From Streptomyces sp. NBC_00683 (GTDB taxonomy: Bacteria; Actinomycetota; Actinomycetes; Streptomycetales; Streptomycetaceae): 64,000 nucleotides of DNA. The stretch is taken from assembly GCF_036226745.1 (NCBI RefSeq), contig NZ_CP109013.1, positions 3,534,001 through 3,598,000 on the forward strand, in the 5' to 3' direction. Both the position numbers and the translations under genes were made by a program. This document shows, piece by piece, positions 10,690-19,795 of the stretch. The notes below the pieces were generated by a model, which saw only the letters and a program-made list of their open reading frames with translations, was not told the origin of the DNA and made no database searches. Positions within the stretch are counted from its first letter, which is position 1, and every line of letters starts with the position of its first letter.

Positions 10690-11619
10690 TCAGACGTAGT
10701 CCTCCAGCCTGGCCACGGCGTACCCCTTGTCGGTGACCGTCTTCATGACCTGGCGGACCATGTCCGCCATGGACCCCTTCCAGTCCACGCGGCCGCGGAA
10801 GTGGGTGAGGATGATGTCGCCGGGGTGCAGGTCCCGGTCCCACTGCCGCCACTCCATGCGGTCGGGGAAGGCCTCCGCGTTCCACAGGGGCACGGCCTCG
10901 ACTCCGCAGGACTTGGCGATGCGCAGGGTGTCGCGGTTGTAGTTGCCGTACGGCGGCCGGAAGAGGGTCGGCCGCGTCCCGAAGTACTTCTCGATCTTGT
11001 CCTGTTCGCCGCAGATCTCCCGCCGCTGGTCGGCCTTCGAGAGCCCCGGCAGATAGCGGTGGTTCAGCGTGTGGTTGCTGAGGGTGACGCCGCGCGCCTG
11101 CATCTCCTTGAAGTAGCCGTAGTTGTCGCTCACCACGTAGTCGCTGAGGAAGGCGCTGTACGGGATCTTCAGCTCCGTCATCATGCGCAGCAGTTCGGGG
11201 TCCTTCTCCGCACCGTCGTCCATCGTCAGGAAGACGATCCGTTCCTTGGTCGGAACGGTGGTGAAGACCGGCGGCAGCTCTTCCCCGCCCTCGACCTCGA
11301 AACCCTCACGGGTGGTGATGCGCGGCTTCACGGCGGGCGGGGCCGGAGCGGCCAGCGGGACCTTGGCCAGCCCCCACTTCTTCGCGGCGGCCGCGCGGGC
11401 GGCCTGCTCCCGCTTCAGCCGCTCGGCACGGGTGTCGGCCGCGGGCGCCTGGGCGGCCGCGCCGGGCTGCCCCGCGACCGGTTTCCCCTGCGCGGCCCCG
11501 CCGCCGGACTCCGCCGCGCACCCGGAGGCGACGGCTGCGGCCAGCAGGGCGACCAGAGCAGCACAGACCGTCCTGTGCCGCTTTGTGATGTGTTTTTCGT
11601 TTTGTCGTACTAGCTGCAT
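10690..11619 (-). CDS. Lipoprotein polysaccharide deacetylase (NodB homology)
   Basis: 309 residues. The N-terminus is a lipoprotein signal: KRHR, a hydrophobic core ([14 protein letters not shown]) and lipobox ASGC with the acylated Cys near residue 25. A Pro/Ala linker leads to the carbohydrate esterase 4 domain with FLTMDDG (metal Asp), SNHTLNH (H-X3-H metal ligands), FRPPYGNYN and TILTHF-like ILTHFRG. It probably removes N-acetyl groups from peptidoglycan or another envelope glycan. The ATG at 11619 is the only start giving a signal peptide; AGGA lies 9 nt upstream. Divergent from the methyltransferase gene by 90 bp. Confidence 0.88.
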   Translation of the reverse strand: MQLVRQNEKHITKRHRTVCAALVALLAAAVASGCAAESGGGAAQGKPVAGQPGAAAQAPAADTRAERLKREQAARAAAAKKWGLAKVPLAAPAPPAVKPRITTREGFEVEGGEELPPVFTTVPTKERIVFLTMDDGAEKDPELLRMMTELKIPYSAFLSDYVVSDNYGYFKEMQARGVTLSNHTLNHRYLPGLSKADQRREICGEQDKIEKYFGTRPTLFRPPYGNYNRDTLRIAKSCGVEAVPLWNAEAFPDRMEWRQWDRDLHPGDIILTHFRGRVDWKGSMADMVRQVMKTVTDKGYAVARLEDYV

Positions 11620-11709
11620 GGCGCCGCATCCTGCCAGCCGGTCACCGGCGTCCTCCCGCGACACCTCCACCGGAGCCGCCGCGTCCCCCACCTGGCTCAC
11701 AATGGACTC

Positions 11710-12975
11710 GTGAACGCCGCCCTCTCCCCCGACGGTCCCGCCGATCCCGCAGGCCCCACCGATCCCGCAGATCCCGCCGGTCCCGCGGATCCGCTCGCTG
11801 TCTTCGCCGCTCTGCGCAGCCCCGAGGGCACGGTGCTCCTGGACGAACTGCGCGACTACGACCCCGCCGGGGAGCTGGCCACAGCCACCCGGCTGCGCCG
11901 CTCCCACCCGGCCGGCCTGGTGTCGGCCGCGCTGGGCCAGGCGCGGCTGCGGCAGCGGGCCGCGGCGAAGTTCGGTGCCGAGGACGCGTACCGGATGTTC
12001 TTCACCCCGAACGGAGTGGAACAGGCCACCCGGACCTCCGTCGCCACCTACCGCGCCGCACGGTTCGCGGGCCTCGGCGGCGTGCGGAGCGTCGCCGACC
12101 TGTGCTGCGGGATCGGCGGCGACGCGATCGCCCTCGCCCGGGCGGGCATCTCCGTCCTGGCCGTGGACCGCGACCCGCTGACCGCCGAGGTCGCCCGCGC
12201 CAACGCCGAGGCGCTCGGCCTCGACGGCCTCATCGAGGTGCGGTGCGCCGACGTCACGGAGATCGACACCTCTCCCTACGACGCGGTCTTCGTCGACCCG
12301 GCCCGGCGCGGCGGGCGCGGCAGGATCTTCGACCCCGAGGCGTACTCACCGCCGCTCTCCTGGGCGACCGCGGCGGCGCTGAAGGCCCCGCGCGCGGCGC
12401 TGAAGATCGCCCCCGGTGTCCCGCACGAGGCGATCGGACCGCAGGCGGAAGCCGAGTGGATCTCGGACGGCGGTGATGTGAAGGAGGCCGTGCTGTGGTT
12501 CGGCGAGGGCTTCACCCCGGGTGCCTTCCGGGCCACCCTGCTGCCCTCCCGCGCGACCCTGGTGGCCGCAGCCCCGCTCCCCGCACCGCCCGTCGGCCCC
12601 GTCGGACGCTTCCTGTACGAGCCCGACGGCGCCGTCATCCGCGCCCATCTGGTCGCCGACATCGTGGAACGGTGCGGTGGCAGGCTGGTCGACGAGACGA
12701 TCGCGTACGTCACGAGCGATCAGCCGTACGCCTCCGACTACACGGCCGCGTACGAGATCACCGATGAGCTGCCCTTCAACATGAAGAAGCTGAAGGCACT
12801 GCTGCGGGAGCGGAAGGTCGGCGTCCTGACCGTCAAGAAGCGCGGATCGGCGGTCGAACCCGAGGAGCTGCGCCGGAAGATGAAGCTCCAGGGGCCGCAT
12901 TCGGCCACCGTGTTCCTCACCCGGGTGGCCGGCGCCCCGACGATGCTGATCGGACACCCGGTGAAGCGGCCCTGA
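11710..12975 (+). CDS. Class I SAM methyltransferase with THUMP-like C-terminus
   Basis: 421 residues. The SAM-binding motif is LCCGIGGDAIALA with an acidic end VLAVDRDPLTAE (about residues 135-160), then VFVDPARRGGRGR. The last 100 residues (YVTSDQPY, FNMKKLKALL, VGVLTVKKRG) resemble the THUMP-like domain found in actinobacterial RNA methyltransferase relatives, so an RNA substrate is likely but unproven. The first 25 residues are a DPAGP-type repeat of variable look. GTG start at 11710; CACAAT ends 6 nt before it. Its stop codon directly abuts the stop of the convergent membrane protein gene (TGATCA, no bases between). Confidence 0.78.
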   Translation: MNAALSPDGPADPAGPTDPADPAGPADPLAVFAALRSPEGTVLLDELRDYDPAGELATATRLRRSHPAGLVSAALGQARLRQRAAAKFGAEDAYRMFFTPNGVEQATRTSVATYRAARFAGLGGVRSVADLCCGIGGDAIALARAGISVLAVDRDPLTAEVARANAEALGLDGLIEVRCADVTEIDTSPYDAVFVDPARRGGRGRIFDPEAYSPPLSWATAAALKAPRAALKIAPGVPHEAIGPQAEAEWISDGGDVKEAVLWFGEGFTPGAFRATLLPSRATLVAAAPLPAPPVGPVGRFLYEPDGAVIRAHLVADIVERCGGRLVDETIAYVTSDQPYASDYTAAYEITDELPFNMKKLKALLRERKVGVLTVKKRGSAVEPEELRRKMKLQGPHSATVFLTRVAGAPTMLIGHPVKRP

Positions 12976-13638
12976 TCAGTGGCGGGCGCCGCCGTCCACC
13001 CGGACCAGCGGCTCGGCCGGCGCCCCGATCAGCACCCGCACCACCCAACGGCGGTGGGCGAACGCCTTGACGATGCCGATCAGCCCGGTCAGCCAGGCGA
13101 CGAGCCCGAGCCCCATCAGGAACGCCACCATGCCGTACGTCTCCTGGCCCGCCCTGGCCGTGGCCGGGACGATCACACAGGTGTACAGGCCGACCGCGCA
13201 CAGCAGGTACGACGTCAGCATCCAGACGAGCCCGGCCGCGGGCCTGCGCAACGGCACGTCCCCCACCGGGTCCCGGTCGAGCCCGCCCCATTCCGCCAGG
13301 AGCCCGCGCACCCGACGGTCCCTGCGCACACCGAGAGCGACGAAGACGGCCGAGGGAACCAGCAGGCAGGCGCCGACGATGATGCAGACAAGGCCCAGGA
13401 ACGCGCTGATGACGTCGTAGGACTCCTCGAAGGTGAGCATCGCGGTGCCGACGAACGACCAGCCGAGCGCGGCAAGTCCCGCCCACAGCAACAGCATTCC
13501 GAGCCGGCCGGGCCCGATGTGCATCCTGACGAGCTCGCCGAGGACCAGCGCCCTGTCCCGCAGCAGGGCGTCGCGGTCGGGCCAGGAACGCATCTCCACG
13601 GGCGGCGGAGGAGGCGGCAGCGGGGAACGGGGTGGCAT
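12976..13638 (-). CDS. Four-TM membrane protein of unknown function
   Basis: 220 residues. Starts with a Pro-rich run (MPPRSPLPPPPPPVEM), then four hydrophobic spans at about 48-68, 75-102, 135-158 and 165-187, arranged as two hairpins around a basic loop (GVRRDRRVRGLL). I recognise no family. The ATG at 13638 is chosen because TAGTGT (13646-13651) lies 7 nt upstream, as for a leaderless mRNA; the open frame upstream runs into the kinase gene and looks non-coding. Divergent from the Ser/Thr kinase by 180 bp, so it may share its promoter region and signalling context. Confidence 0.7.
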   Translation of the reverse strand: MPPRSPLPPPPPPVEMRSWPDRDALLRDRALVLGELVRMHIGPGRLGMLLLWAGLAALGWSFVGTAMLTFEESYDVISAFLGLVCIIVGACLLVPSAVFVALGVRRDRRVRGLLAEWGGLDRDPVGDVPLRRPAAGLVWMLTSYLLCAVGLYTCVIVPATARAGQETYGMVAFLMGLGLVAWLTGLIGIVKAFAHRRWVVRVLIGAPAEPLVRVDGGARH

Positions 13639-13818
13639 GGACAAGACACTACCCAGACGGTGAACGGACCCGTGACCCGCTCCGCACCGACTCCCGCGGC
13701 GGGAAACGGAATCGCGACAGCCGACGCGCAACCGGCCACACCCGCCCGGCCGTCCCAGGTTCCGGATACAGTACGGCTCGTTTCGAGTCCAACCAGGCCG
13801 GCCGGGGGCAGCAGCACG

Positions 13819-15675
13819 ATGAGTCAGCAACACCAGGAAAGCGACGGGGTCTTCCAGCCGCTGGAGGACAGCGATCCGCGGACCGTGGCCGGGTACCGGC
13901 TCACCGCGAAGCTCGGTTCCGGCGGGATGGGCAAGGTCTACCTTTCGTACACGCCGGGCGGACGGCCCGTCGCGATCAAGGTGATCCGGCCGGACTTCAG
14001 CGAGGACGCGGAGTTCCGCCGGCGGTTCCAGCAGGAGGTGCAGGCCGCCCAGCGCGTGCAGGGCCTGTACACCGCGCCGGTCATCGACAGTGACACCGAC
14101 GGTGGACAGCCCTGGCTCGCCACCGCGTACGTGCCCGGCCCCTCCCTCGCGGCGGCCGTCGGCGAGCACGGGCCGCTGCCCGTGCCTGCCGTGCTGCTGC
14201 TGGTCGCCGGGATCGCCGAGGCGCTCCATGTCATCCACGGGGCGGGCATCGTCCACCGGGACCTGAAGCCGTCCAATGTGCTGCTCGCCGCGGACGGGCC
14301 GCGCGTCATCGACTTCGGCATCGCCCGTGCCGCCGACGCCACCTCGCTGACCGGCAGCGGTGTCACGATCGGGACCCCGGCCTTCATGTCGCCCGAGCAG
14401 GCCTCGGGCCGTCAGGTGACCGCGGCGACCGACCTCTTCGCGCTCGGACTGGTCGCGGCCTACGCGGCCACGGGCTCCCCCGCCTTCGGTGAGGGCGCCT
14501 CACACGGCGTGCTGTACCGGATCGTGCACGAGGAGCCGGAACTGACCGCGGTCCCCGAGCAGTTGAAGGAGCTCGTGACCCGGTGCCTGGCCAAGGCGCC
14601 CGAGGACAGGCCGTCGGTCACCGAGGTGATCGAGCTGTGCCGTACCGCCAACAGTGAGACGCAACTGCGCCGTCCGGAGGACTGGCTGCCGCGCGCGGTC
14701 GCCGCCGACATCAGCGGCCGGACCGCCGCGCCCGCACCCGACCGGACCCCGCCGCCCCCGACCGTGGCGCCCACCGCCCCGGCAACGGCTCCCGCGACGC
14801 ACCCGCCGACCGCCCCGGCCGCCCACGTGACGCCGCAGCCCCCGACCGTCACGGCGGCACCGGCGCCCGGCGCGTACGGCTACCCGACGCCCCCGCCGTC
14901 CGCAGGGCACCAGCAGCAGCCGGTACCGGGATACGGCTACCCCGTCCCCACCCAGCAGCAGCACGCGCAGCAGCCCGGCGGGTACGGCTACCCGACCGGG
15001 CCCCACACATATCCGACGGCGCAGGTGACGACCGCCGGACCCGCCCGTCCCAAGAAGCGCACCGGGAAGCTCGTCGCGATCGGGCTGGCCGTCGCGCTGC
15101 TCGTCGGCCTCGGCGGTGGCCTCGCCGCCTACAACCTGCTCGACGGCAACGGCAGTGAGGACAAGGGGAAGCAGACCCAGGCGGACGGCAAGGAGAAGGC
15201 CCCCGCAGCGAACACCTCGTCGGACGCCCCGTCCGAGGGCTCCGGGGAACCGGCGGACGACGGCGGGGACGACTCCGCGCCGCTGCCCGACCCCGAGCCG
15301 GTCGTCTACAAGGGCATCGACCTCACCGGCGGCTACCACATCAACTTCGCCGATGCCACGGACAGTCCTCTCGACGGGTCCGAGGGCGACTTCGCCTACA
15401 GCTCCATCAGCAGCGTGGTCCGCACCAGCGATTCCATGATCCTGTTGAACCCCGGCCAGCAGGGCAGCCTCGACACCTGCCGGTCGGAGACCCGTTACTC
15501 CACCGAGCTCGACGTGGCCCGGCTCGTGCGGGGCACCCAGATCTGTGTCCGCACCGACACCGGCCACCTCGGACTCGTCGTCGTCCGCGCCCTCCCCTCG
15601 GAGACGGCGGCCAGCAACTACATGACGCTGGACGTCACGGTGTGGCGCAACGCCCTGAAGGTCGACGAGTCCTGA
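13819..15675 (+). CDS. Transmembrane Ser/Thr protein kinase (PknB-like)
   Basis: 618 residues. Kinase domain about 24-280 with the Gly loop GSGGMGKVY (33-41), Lys54 in VAIKVI, HRDLKPSNVLL (catalytic Asp148), DFG at 165-167 and GTPAFMSPEQ, so it should be active. A long Pro/Thr/Ala linker (300-410) carries repeats of YGYPTP/GYGYPVP. One TM helix at about 414-438 (LVAIGLAVALLVGLGGGLAA) is followed by an acidic linker and a 110-residue extracellular domain with two Cys (CRSETRYS, TQICVRTD) that could form a disulfide; no PASTA repeats. Probably senses an extracytoplasmic signal; ligand unknown. Confidence 0.93.
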   Translation: MSQQHQESDGVFQPLEDSDPRTVAGYRLTAKLGSGGMGKVYLSYTPGGRPVAIKVIRPDFSEDAEFRRRFQQEVQAAQRVQGLYTAPVIDSDTDGGQPWLATAYVPGPSLAAAVGEHGPLPVPAVLLLVAGIAEALHVIHGAGIVHRDLKPSNVLLAADGPRVIDFGIARAADATSLTGSGVTIGTPAFMSPEQASGRQVTAATDLFALGLVAAYAATGSPAFGEGASHGVLYRIVHEEPELTAVPEQLKELVTRCLAKAPEDRPSVTEVIELCRTANSETQLRRPEDWLPRAVAADISGRTAAPAPDRTPPPPTVAPTAPATAPATHPPTAPAAHVTPQPPTVTAAPAPGAYGYPTPPPSAGHQQQPVPGYGYPVPTQQQHAQQPGGYGYPTGPHTYPTAQVTTAGPARPKKRTGKLVAIGLAVALLVGLGGGLAAYNLLDGNGSEDKGKQTQADGKEKAPAANTSSDAPSEGSGEPADDGGDDSAPLPDPEPVVYKGIDLTGGYHINFADATDSPLDGSEGDFAYSSISSVVRTSDSMILLNPGQQGSLDTCRSETRYSTELDVARLVRGTQICVRTDTGHLGLVVVRALPSETAASNYMTLDVTVWRNALKVDES

Positions 15676-15700
15676 CCCCCGCCCGGAGCAGGTGAGGGGA

Positions 15701-15973
15701 TCAGGTCAGCGGGTACGACGTCCTGCCGGACGCCTCGTCGATCTCGTCGTGTGCCTTGGTGAGCAGCTTCATCGCCAGTTCGTTGAGCGCACGGGCACCC
15801 GCGATCTCCTCGCCGACTCTCGGCTGCTCCGCATCGGAGGGATGGCGGCTGGCGTAGCCGTGGGCCCGCACCTCGGTGCCGTCGCTGAGACGTACGAGAG
15901 CGGCGGCGCGGGTGCGGTGGGTGTCCTCTTCGAATTCCAGCTCGATATGCCACCCGACAGTGGTCTCCATCAT
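15701..15973 (-). CDS. DUF1876 domain-containing protein
   Basis: 90 residues. The sequence (W-H-I-E-L-E-F-E-E-D opening, ALVRLSDGTEVRAHGYASRHPSD, ALNELAMKLLTKAHDEI) fits the small actinobacterial DUF1876 family, whose fold is dsRBD-like; function unknown. Two adjacent ATG codons follow GGGAGGTGA. It converges with the kinase gene (25 bp) and is last in a minus-strand run after the VOC gene. Confidence 0.8.
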   Translation of the reverse strand: MMETTVGWHIELEFEEDTHRTRAAALVRLSDGTEVRAHGYASRHPSDAEQPRVGEEIAGARALNELAMKLLTKAHDEIDEASGRTSYPLT

Positions 15974-16060
15974 GGCGGGTCACCTCCCGAAGTCCCTGCT
16001 TCCAGGGTGCGCCCGTTTCCCCGGCCGCGCACGGCGTGCGGCACGTCAGGCGGAGAGAGC

Positions 16061-16525
16061 TCAGGCGTCCCGCAGCGCCTGGACGTCCAGCTTGCGCATG
16101 CCGAGCATCGCCTTCATCACCCGCTCCGCCCTGTCCTTGTCCGGGTCGGCGAGCAACTCGGGCAGGGCTCGGGGAACGATCTGCCAGGACAGCCCGTACC
16201 TGTCCTTGAGCCACCCGCACATGCTCTCCTCGCCGCCCTCGGTGAGCCTGTCCCAGAACCTGTCCACCTCCTCCTGCGTCTCGCAGTCGACGGAGAGCGA
16301 GACGGCCTCGCTGAAGTGGAACATCGGGCCTCCGTTGAGGCCGATGTACTCCTGGCCCGCGAGCCGGAAGTCGACGGTCAGGACCTTGCCCGCCTCCCCC
16401 GGTGACGCCTCGGTGTAGTGGGTGATGTCCACGACGGCGGAGTCACCGCCGAAGACCGAGACGTAGAAGTTCGCCGCCTCCTCCGCCTGGTCGTCGAACC
16501 ACAGACAGGGCCTGATCTTCTGCAT
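16061..16525 (-). CDS. VOC-fold protein, PhnB-like
   Basis: 154 residues. Opening MQKIRPCLWFDDQAEEAANF, FYVSVFGGDS, IGLNGGPMFHFSEAVSL and CGWLKDRYGLSWQIVP are the hallmarks of the PhnB/3-demethylubiquinone methyltransferase-like vicinal oxygen chelate family. Despite old annotations these are usually not methyltransferases. It lies 69 bp behind the ECF42-type sigma gene; VOC and YciI/DGPF proteins are common neighbours of such sigma factors, suggesting a shared regulon. Confidence 0.85.
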   Translation of the reverse strand: MQKIRPCLWFDDQAEEAANFYVSVFGGDSAVVDITHYTEASPGEAGKVLTVDFRLAGQEYIGLNGGPMFHFSEAVSLSVDCETQEEVDRFWDRLTEGGEESMCGWLKDRYGLSWQIVPRALPELLADPDKDRAERVMKAMLGMRKLDVQALRDA

Positions 16526-16594
16526 GGTCTTCTCCTTGCCGCGTCGAGCTGCTCGGGAACGCTGTGCAAGGTAGACCGTGGCGGGTCCGGAAAC

Positions 16595-17841
16595 TCATCG
16601 GGACACGCCCTCCGCCCGTGCCAGCAGCATCGCCCGCTCCCGGGCGTTGCGGGTCAGCCCGGCAGCCCGCAGGAAAGCGGCCCTCGCCTCCTCCGTACGC
16701 CCCAGCCGCCGCAGCAGGTCGCCGCGCACGCTGGGCAGCAGGTGGTACGAGGCGAGCGCCGGGTCCTGCGCGAGCGCGTCGGCCAGGGCGAGTCCGGCCG
16801 CCGGGCCCTCGGCCATGGAGACGGCGACCGCGCGGTTCAGCTCCACCACCGGGGACGGGGCGACCTTCACGAGATGGCCGTACAGGGTGGCGATGGTCGC
16901 CCAGTCCGTGTCCGCGTACCGCACCGCGCGGGCGTGACAGGCGGCGATCGCACCCTGCAGGGCGTACGGCCCGGGGCGCCGCCCGCGGCGTGGGCCCGCT
17001 CCAGGGACGCGAATCCGCGCCGGATCAGTAGCTGGTCCCAGCGGGAGCGGTTCTGGTCGGCGAGCAGGACGGGCTCGCCGTCCGCACCCGTCCTGGCCCT
17101 GGTCCGCGAGGCCTGGAGCTCGAGCAGCGCCGCCAGCCCGTGGACCTCGGGCTCCCGGTCCATCAGCCCGGCCAGCAGGCGGGCCAGGCGCAGCGCGTCC
17201 TCGCACAGTGCGGGGCGCAGCCAGTCGTCGCCCGTGGTCGCCGCGTACCCCTCGTTGAAGATCAGGTAGATGACGTCCAGCACCGAGCCGAGACGAGCGG
17301 CGCGCTCGGGGCCGTAGGGCACCTCGAAGGGGACGCCCGCCCGGCCCAGGGTCCGTTTCGCGCGGACGATGCGCTGGGCGACGGCCGACTCGGTGGCCAG
17401 GAAGGCGCGGGCGATCTCCTCGGTGCTCAGGCCGCCGAGCAGCCTCAGGGTGAGGGCGATGCGGGCCTCGGTGGACAGGACCGGGTGGCAGGACGTGAAG
17501 ATCAGCCGGAGCAGGTCGTCGTCGATGCCGTCCGGGTCGGCGGTGTCGGGCGCCGGTACGTCCTCCAGGGCCCGCCCGGCCTCCGCGAGCTTGCGCGCGT
17601 AGGTCTCCTTGCGGCGTACGAGGTCGATCGCCCGGTGCTTCGCGGTGGCCATGAGCCAGGCGCCGGGCCGGTCGGGGACACCTGTCCGCGGCCACTGCTC
17701 CAGCGCGGCGACCAGCGCGTCCTGCGCGAGCTCCTCGGCGATGCCCACGTCCCGCACGATCCGTACGGTTCCGGCGATGATCCGCGCCGACTCGATCCGG
17801 TACACGGCCTCGACGGCACTGCTCGCTTCTGTCACGGCCAC
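16595..17841 (-). pseudogene. ECF42-type sigma factor, frameshifted
   Basis: The N-terminal part (17841 to about 16975) encodes sigma-2 (AEELAQDALVAALEQW), sigma-4 (LSTEEIARAFLATESAVAQRI) and the start of the extension (YLIFNEGYAATTGDDW). At the run CCCC/GGGG near 16973-16976 the frame is lost: upstream frame runs into unrelated sequence, while GPYALQGAIAACHARA and the TPR-like remainder continue in the next frame to TGA 16595-16597. Adding one base would give about 415 residues, normal for ECF42 (sigma with C-terminal TPR-like extension). Either a real mutation truncating the extension or a homopolymer sequencing error. GTG start at 17841; another GTG six bases on is possible. Confidence 0.82.
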
Positions 17842-17923
17842 CCATCAGAGCAGCCGGGGGCGGGTGCGGCAAGGACCCGCCGCACCCGCCCCGCTCCGGC
17901 AGACCGCTGCCGGCCGTCAGTCC

Positions 17924-18280
17924 TCAGCCCTCGGCGATCTCGCGGATCTCGGAGGTCACGGTCCAGTAGGTCTCGTGGACCGCGAGGAAGCGCTTGGTCC
18001 ACTCCAGGATCTCGGCCTTGTCCTTGGCCTGGATGATGGCGTAGCCGCCGATGACTTCCTTGGTCTCGGTGAACGGCCCGTCCGTGACGGTGAACTCCCC
18101 GTCGGACCAGGTCACCCGGGTGCCCTCGGAGGTCGGGGTGAGCCCGGCCGTGTCGAGCAGGACACCGGCCTTGGTCATCTCCTCGATGAGCGCGCCCATG
18201 CGCTCCATCAGCCCCTCGCTGGGGCCTTCGGCCGGAGCGTTGTTCTCGTCGATGCGGACCATCGTCAGATAGCGCGGCAT
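17924..18280 (-). CDS. YciI/DGPF-domain protein
   Basis: 118 residues with the signature DGPFTETKEVIGGYAI (about 70-85) of the YCII/DGPF family, a dimeric alpha/beta barrel fold; function unknown. It directly precedes the ECF42-type sigma gene, its usual partner, and has an ECF42-type promoter upstream. The ATG at 18280 follows CGAGGAG; the frame extends to 18325 without support. Confidence 0.88.
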   Translation of the reverse strand: MPRYLTMVRIDENNAPAEGPSEGLMERMGALIEEMTKAGVLLDTAGLTPTSEGTRVTWSDGEFTVTDGPFTETKEVIGGYAIIQAKDKAEILEWTKRFLAVHETYWTVTSEIREIAEG

Positions 18281-18331
18281 GGTGACTCCTCGGATCGGGC
18301 GGCGGGGCTCGTCCCCGCCTCTCACCCCTGC

Positions 18332-18358
18332 GTCGAACGGGAGGGACCCGGATCGACA
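18332..18358 (-). promoter_or_regulatory. ECF42-type promoter upstream of the DGPF gene
   Basis: Minus strand: TGTCGA (18353-18358), 17 nt, CGAC (18332-18335). As I recall, ECF42 of S. venezuelae uses TGTCGA in the -35 and CGA/TC in the -10 region of DGPF genes. The transcript would start about 45 nt before the ATG at 18280. Confidence 0.65.
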
Positions 18359-18422
18359 CGTCCGGCAGAATTCTTCTGAGATTTTTCCGCGACGGCCACC
18401 GGAAGCACCGGGGCGGGCGGCC

Positions 18423-18692
18423 TCAGGCGTCCGCCGGCCCCAGCGACTCGAAGCGCCAGCGGTGCACCGGGCGGGTGATCAGCGCGGCTTCCGGCTCGGG
18501 AAGCTCCGGCAGCTCGTCGTCGTACTCGGCCTCCCACCAGGTGAGGACGAGCACCCGGTCCTGCGGGGCGCGCAGCAGCTCGCTGCGCAGCGGCTCCCGG
18601 GCCAGCTCGCCCGCCCTGGACCGTGCCCACTCCAGCAGCTCCGCGCCCCGGCCCTCGGTGGCGCGCGCCTCCCACATCAGGGCGACGGTCAT
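18423..18692 (-). CDS. Small protein, possible dimeric alpha-beta barrel
   Basis: 89 residues, [11 protein letters not shown] opening, GAELLEWAR, and VLVLTWWE, a pattern like antibiotic biosynthesis monooxygenase (ABM) folds: strand, helix, strand, strand. The family call is tentative. Its ATG overlaps the tsaD stop (ATGA), so it is translationally coupled to and co-expressed with tsaD. Confidence 0.65.
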   Translation of the reverse strand: MTVALMWEARATEGRGAELLEWARSRAGELAREPLRSELLRAPQDRVLVLTWWEAEYDDELPELPEPEAALITRPVHRWRFESLGPADA

Positions 18693-19795
18693 GAGTAGAG
18701 GTTGTCCTTGCTGATCTCGTGCACGTGGTCGTGGTCGTGGTCGTGGCTGTGCGCACCGGGCACATGGGTCTCGGTGACCGGCAGCGAGGAGTCCGCCGAC
18801 AGCTCCCAGTCCGAGGCGGGGCGGTTGCGGGCCACCATCTCCGCGCCCAGCGCGGCGACCATGGCCCCGTTGTCCGTGCACAGTCCGGGCCTGGGCACCC
18901 GCAGCCGGATCCCGGCCCGCTCGCACCGCTCCTCGGCCAGGGCCCGCAGCCGCGAGTTGGCCGCGACACCGCCGCCGATCATGAGGTGGTCGACGCCCTC
19001 GTCCTTGCAGGCCCGCACGGCCTTGCGGGTGAGCACGTCCACCACGGCCTCCTGGAAGGACGCCGCCACGTCCCGTACGGGAACGTCCTCGCCCGCCGCC
19101 CGCTTCGCCTCGATCCAGCGCGCGACCGACGTCTTGAGGCCGGAGAAGGAGAAGTCGTACGCGGGGTCGCGCGAGCCGCTCAGCCCGCGCGGGAACGCGA
19201 TCGCCTTCGGGTCGCCCTCCCTCGCCAGCCGGTCGATGACAGGTCCGCCGGGGAAGCCGAGGTGCAGCACCCGGGCGATCTTGTCGAAGGCCTCGCCCGC
19301 CGCGTCGTCGATCGTCGCGCCCAGCGGCCGCACGTCGTTGGTGATGTCGGGGGCCAGCAGCAGCGAGGAGTGCCCGCCGCTGACCAGCAGTGCCATCGTC
19401 GGCTCGGGCAGCGGGCCGTGCTCTAGCTGGTCCACGCAGATGTGCGAGGCGAGGTGGTTGACCCCGTACAGCGGCTTGTTCAGCGCGTACGCGTACGCCT
19501 TCGCCGCCGACACCCCGACGAGGAGCGCGCCGGCGAGTCCGGGACCTGCGGTGACCGCGATGCCGTCGAGGTCGCGGGCGCTGATCCCGGCCTCCTTCAG
19601 CGCGCGTTCGATGGTGGGAACCATCGACTCCAGGTGGGCGCGGGAGGCGATCTCCGGGACGACACCGCCGAAGCGGGCGTGTGTGTCGACGCTGGAGGCG
19701 ACGGCGTCGGCCAGCAGTGTCGTACCGCGCACGATGCCCACGCCGGTCTCGTCGCAGGAGGTCTCGATACCGAGTACGAGCGGTTCGTCAGCCAT
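18689..19795 (-). CDS. tsaD: tRNA N6-adenosine threonylcarbamoyltransferase TsaD
   Basis: 368 residues. Transfers threonylcarbamoyl from TC-AMP to A37 of ANN-decoding tRNAs with TsaB and TsaE. Sequence opens [13 protein letters not shown]; the metal ligands are in VNHLASH (H-X3-H), and [14 protein letters not shown] and [11 protein letters not shown] form the ASKHA nucleotide site. The C-terminus adds a His/Asp-rich tail ([13 protein letters not shown]) built on a hexanucleotide repeat. It begins inside the rimI stop (TGATG) and its stop overlaps the next gene. Confidence 0.96.
   Translation of the reverse strand: MADEPLVLGIETSCDETGVGIVRGTTLLADAVASSVDTHARFGGVVPEIASRAHLESMVPTIERALKEAGISARDLDGIAVTAGPGLAGALLVGVSAAKAYAYALNKPLYGVNHLASHICVDQLEHGPLPEPTMALLVSGGHSSLLLAPDITNDVRPLGATIDDAAGEAFDKIARVLHLGFPGGPVIDRLAREGDPKAIAFPRGLSGSRDPAYDFSFSGLKTSVARWIEAKRAAGEDVPVRDVAASFQEAVVDVLTRKAVRACKDEGVDHLMIGGGVAANSRLRALAEERCERAGIRLRVPRPGLCTDNGAMVAALGAEMVARNRPASDWELSADSSLPVTETHVPGAHSHDHDHDHVHEISKDNLYS
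18725..18748 (-). repeat. Hexanucleotide tandem repeat in tsaD tail
   Basis: Three exact GTGGTC units on the plus strand (18725-18742) plus a fourth differing by one base. Read on the minus strand it codes alternating His and Asp in the TsaD C-terminal tail, so slippage would change tail length without breaking the frame. Confidence 0.85.

Noticed and set aside
12979..13818. Upstream extension of the Ser/Thr kinase frame
   Set aside because: The kinase fold starts right after ATG 13819; the upstream part overlaps the minus-strand membrane gene and is His/Asp/Arg-rich shadow.
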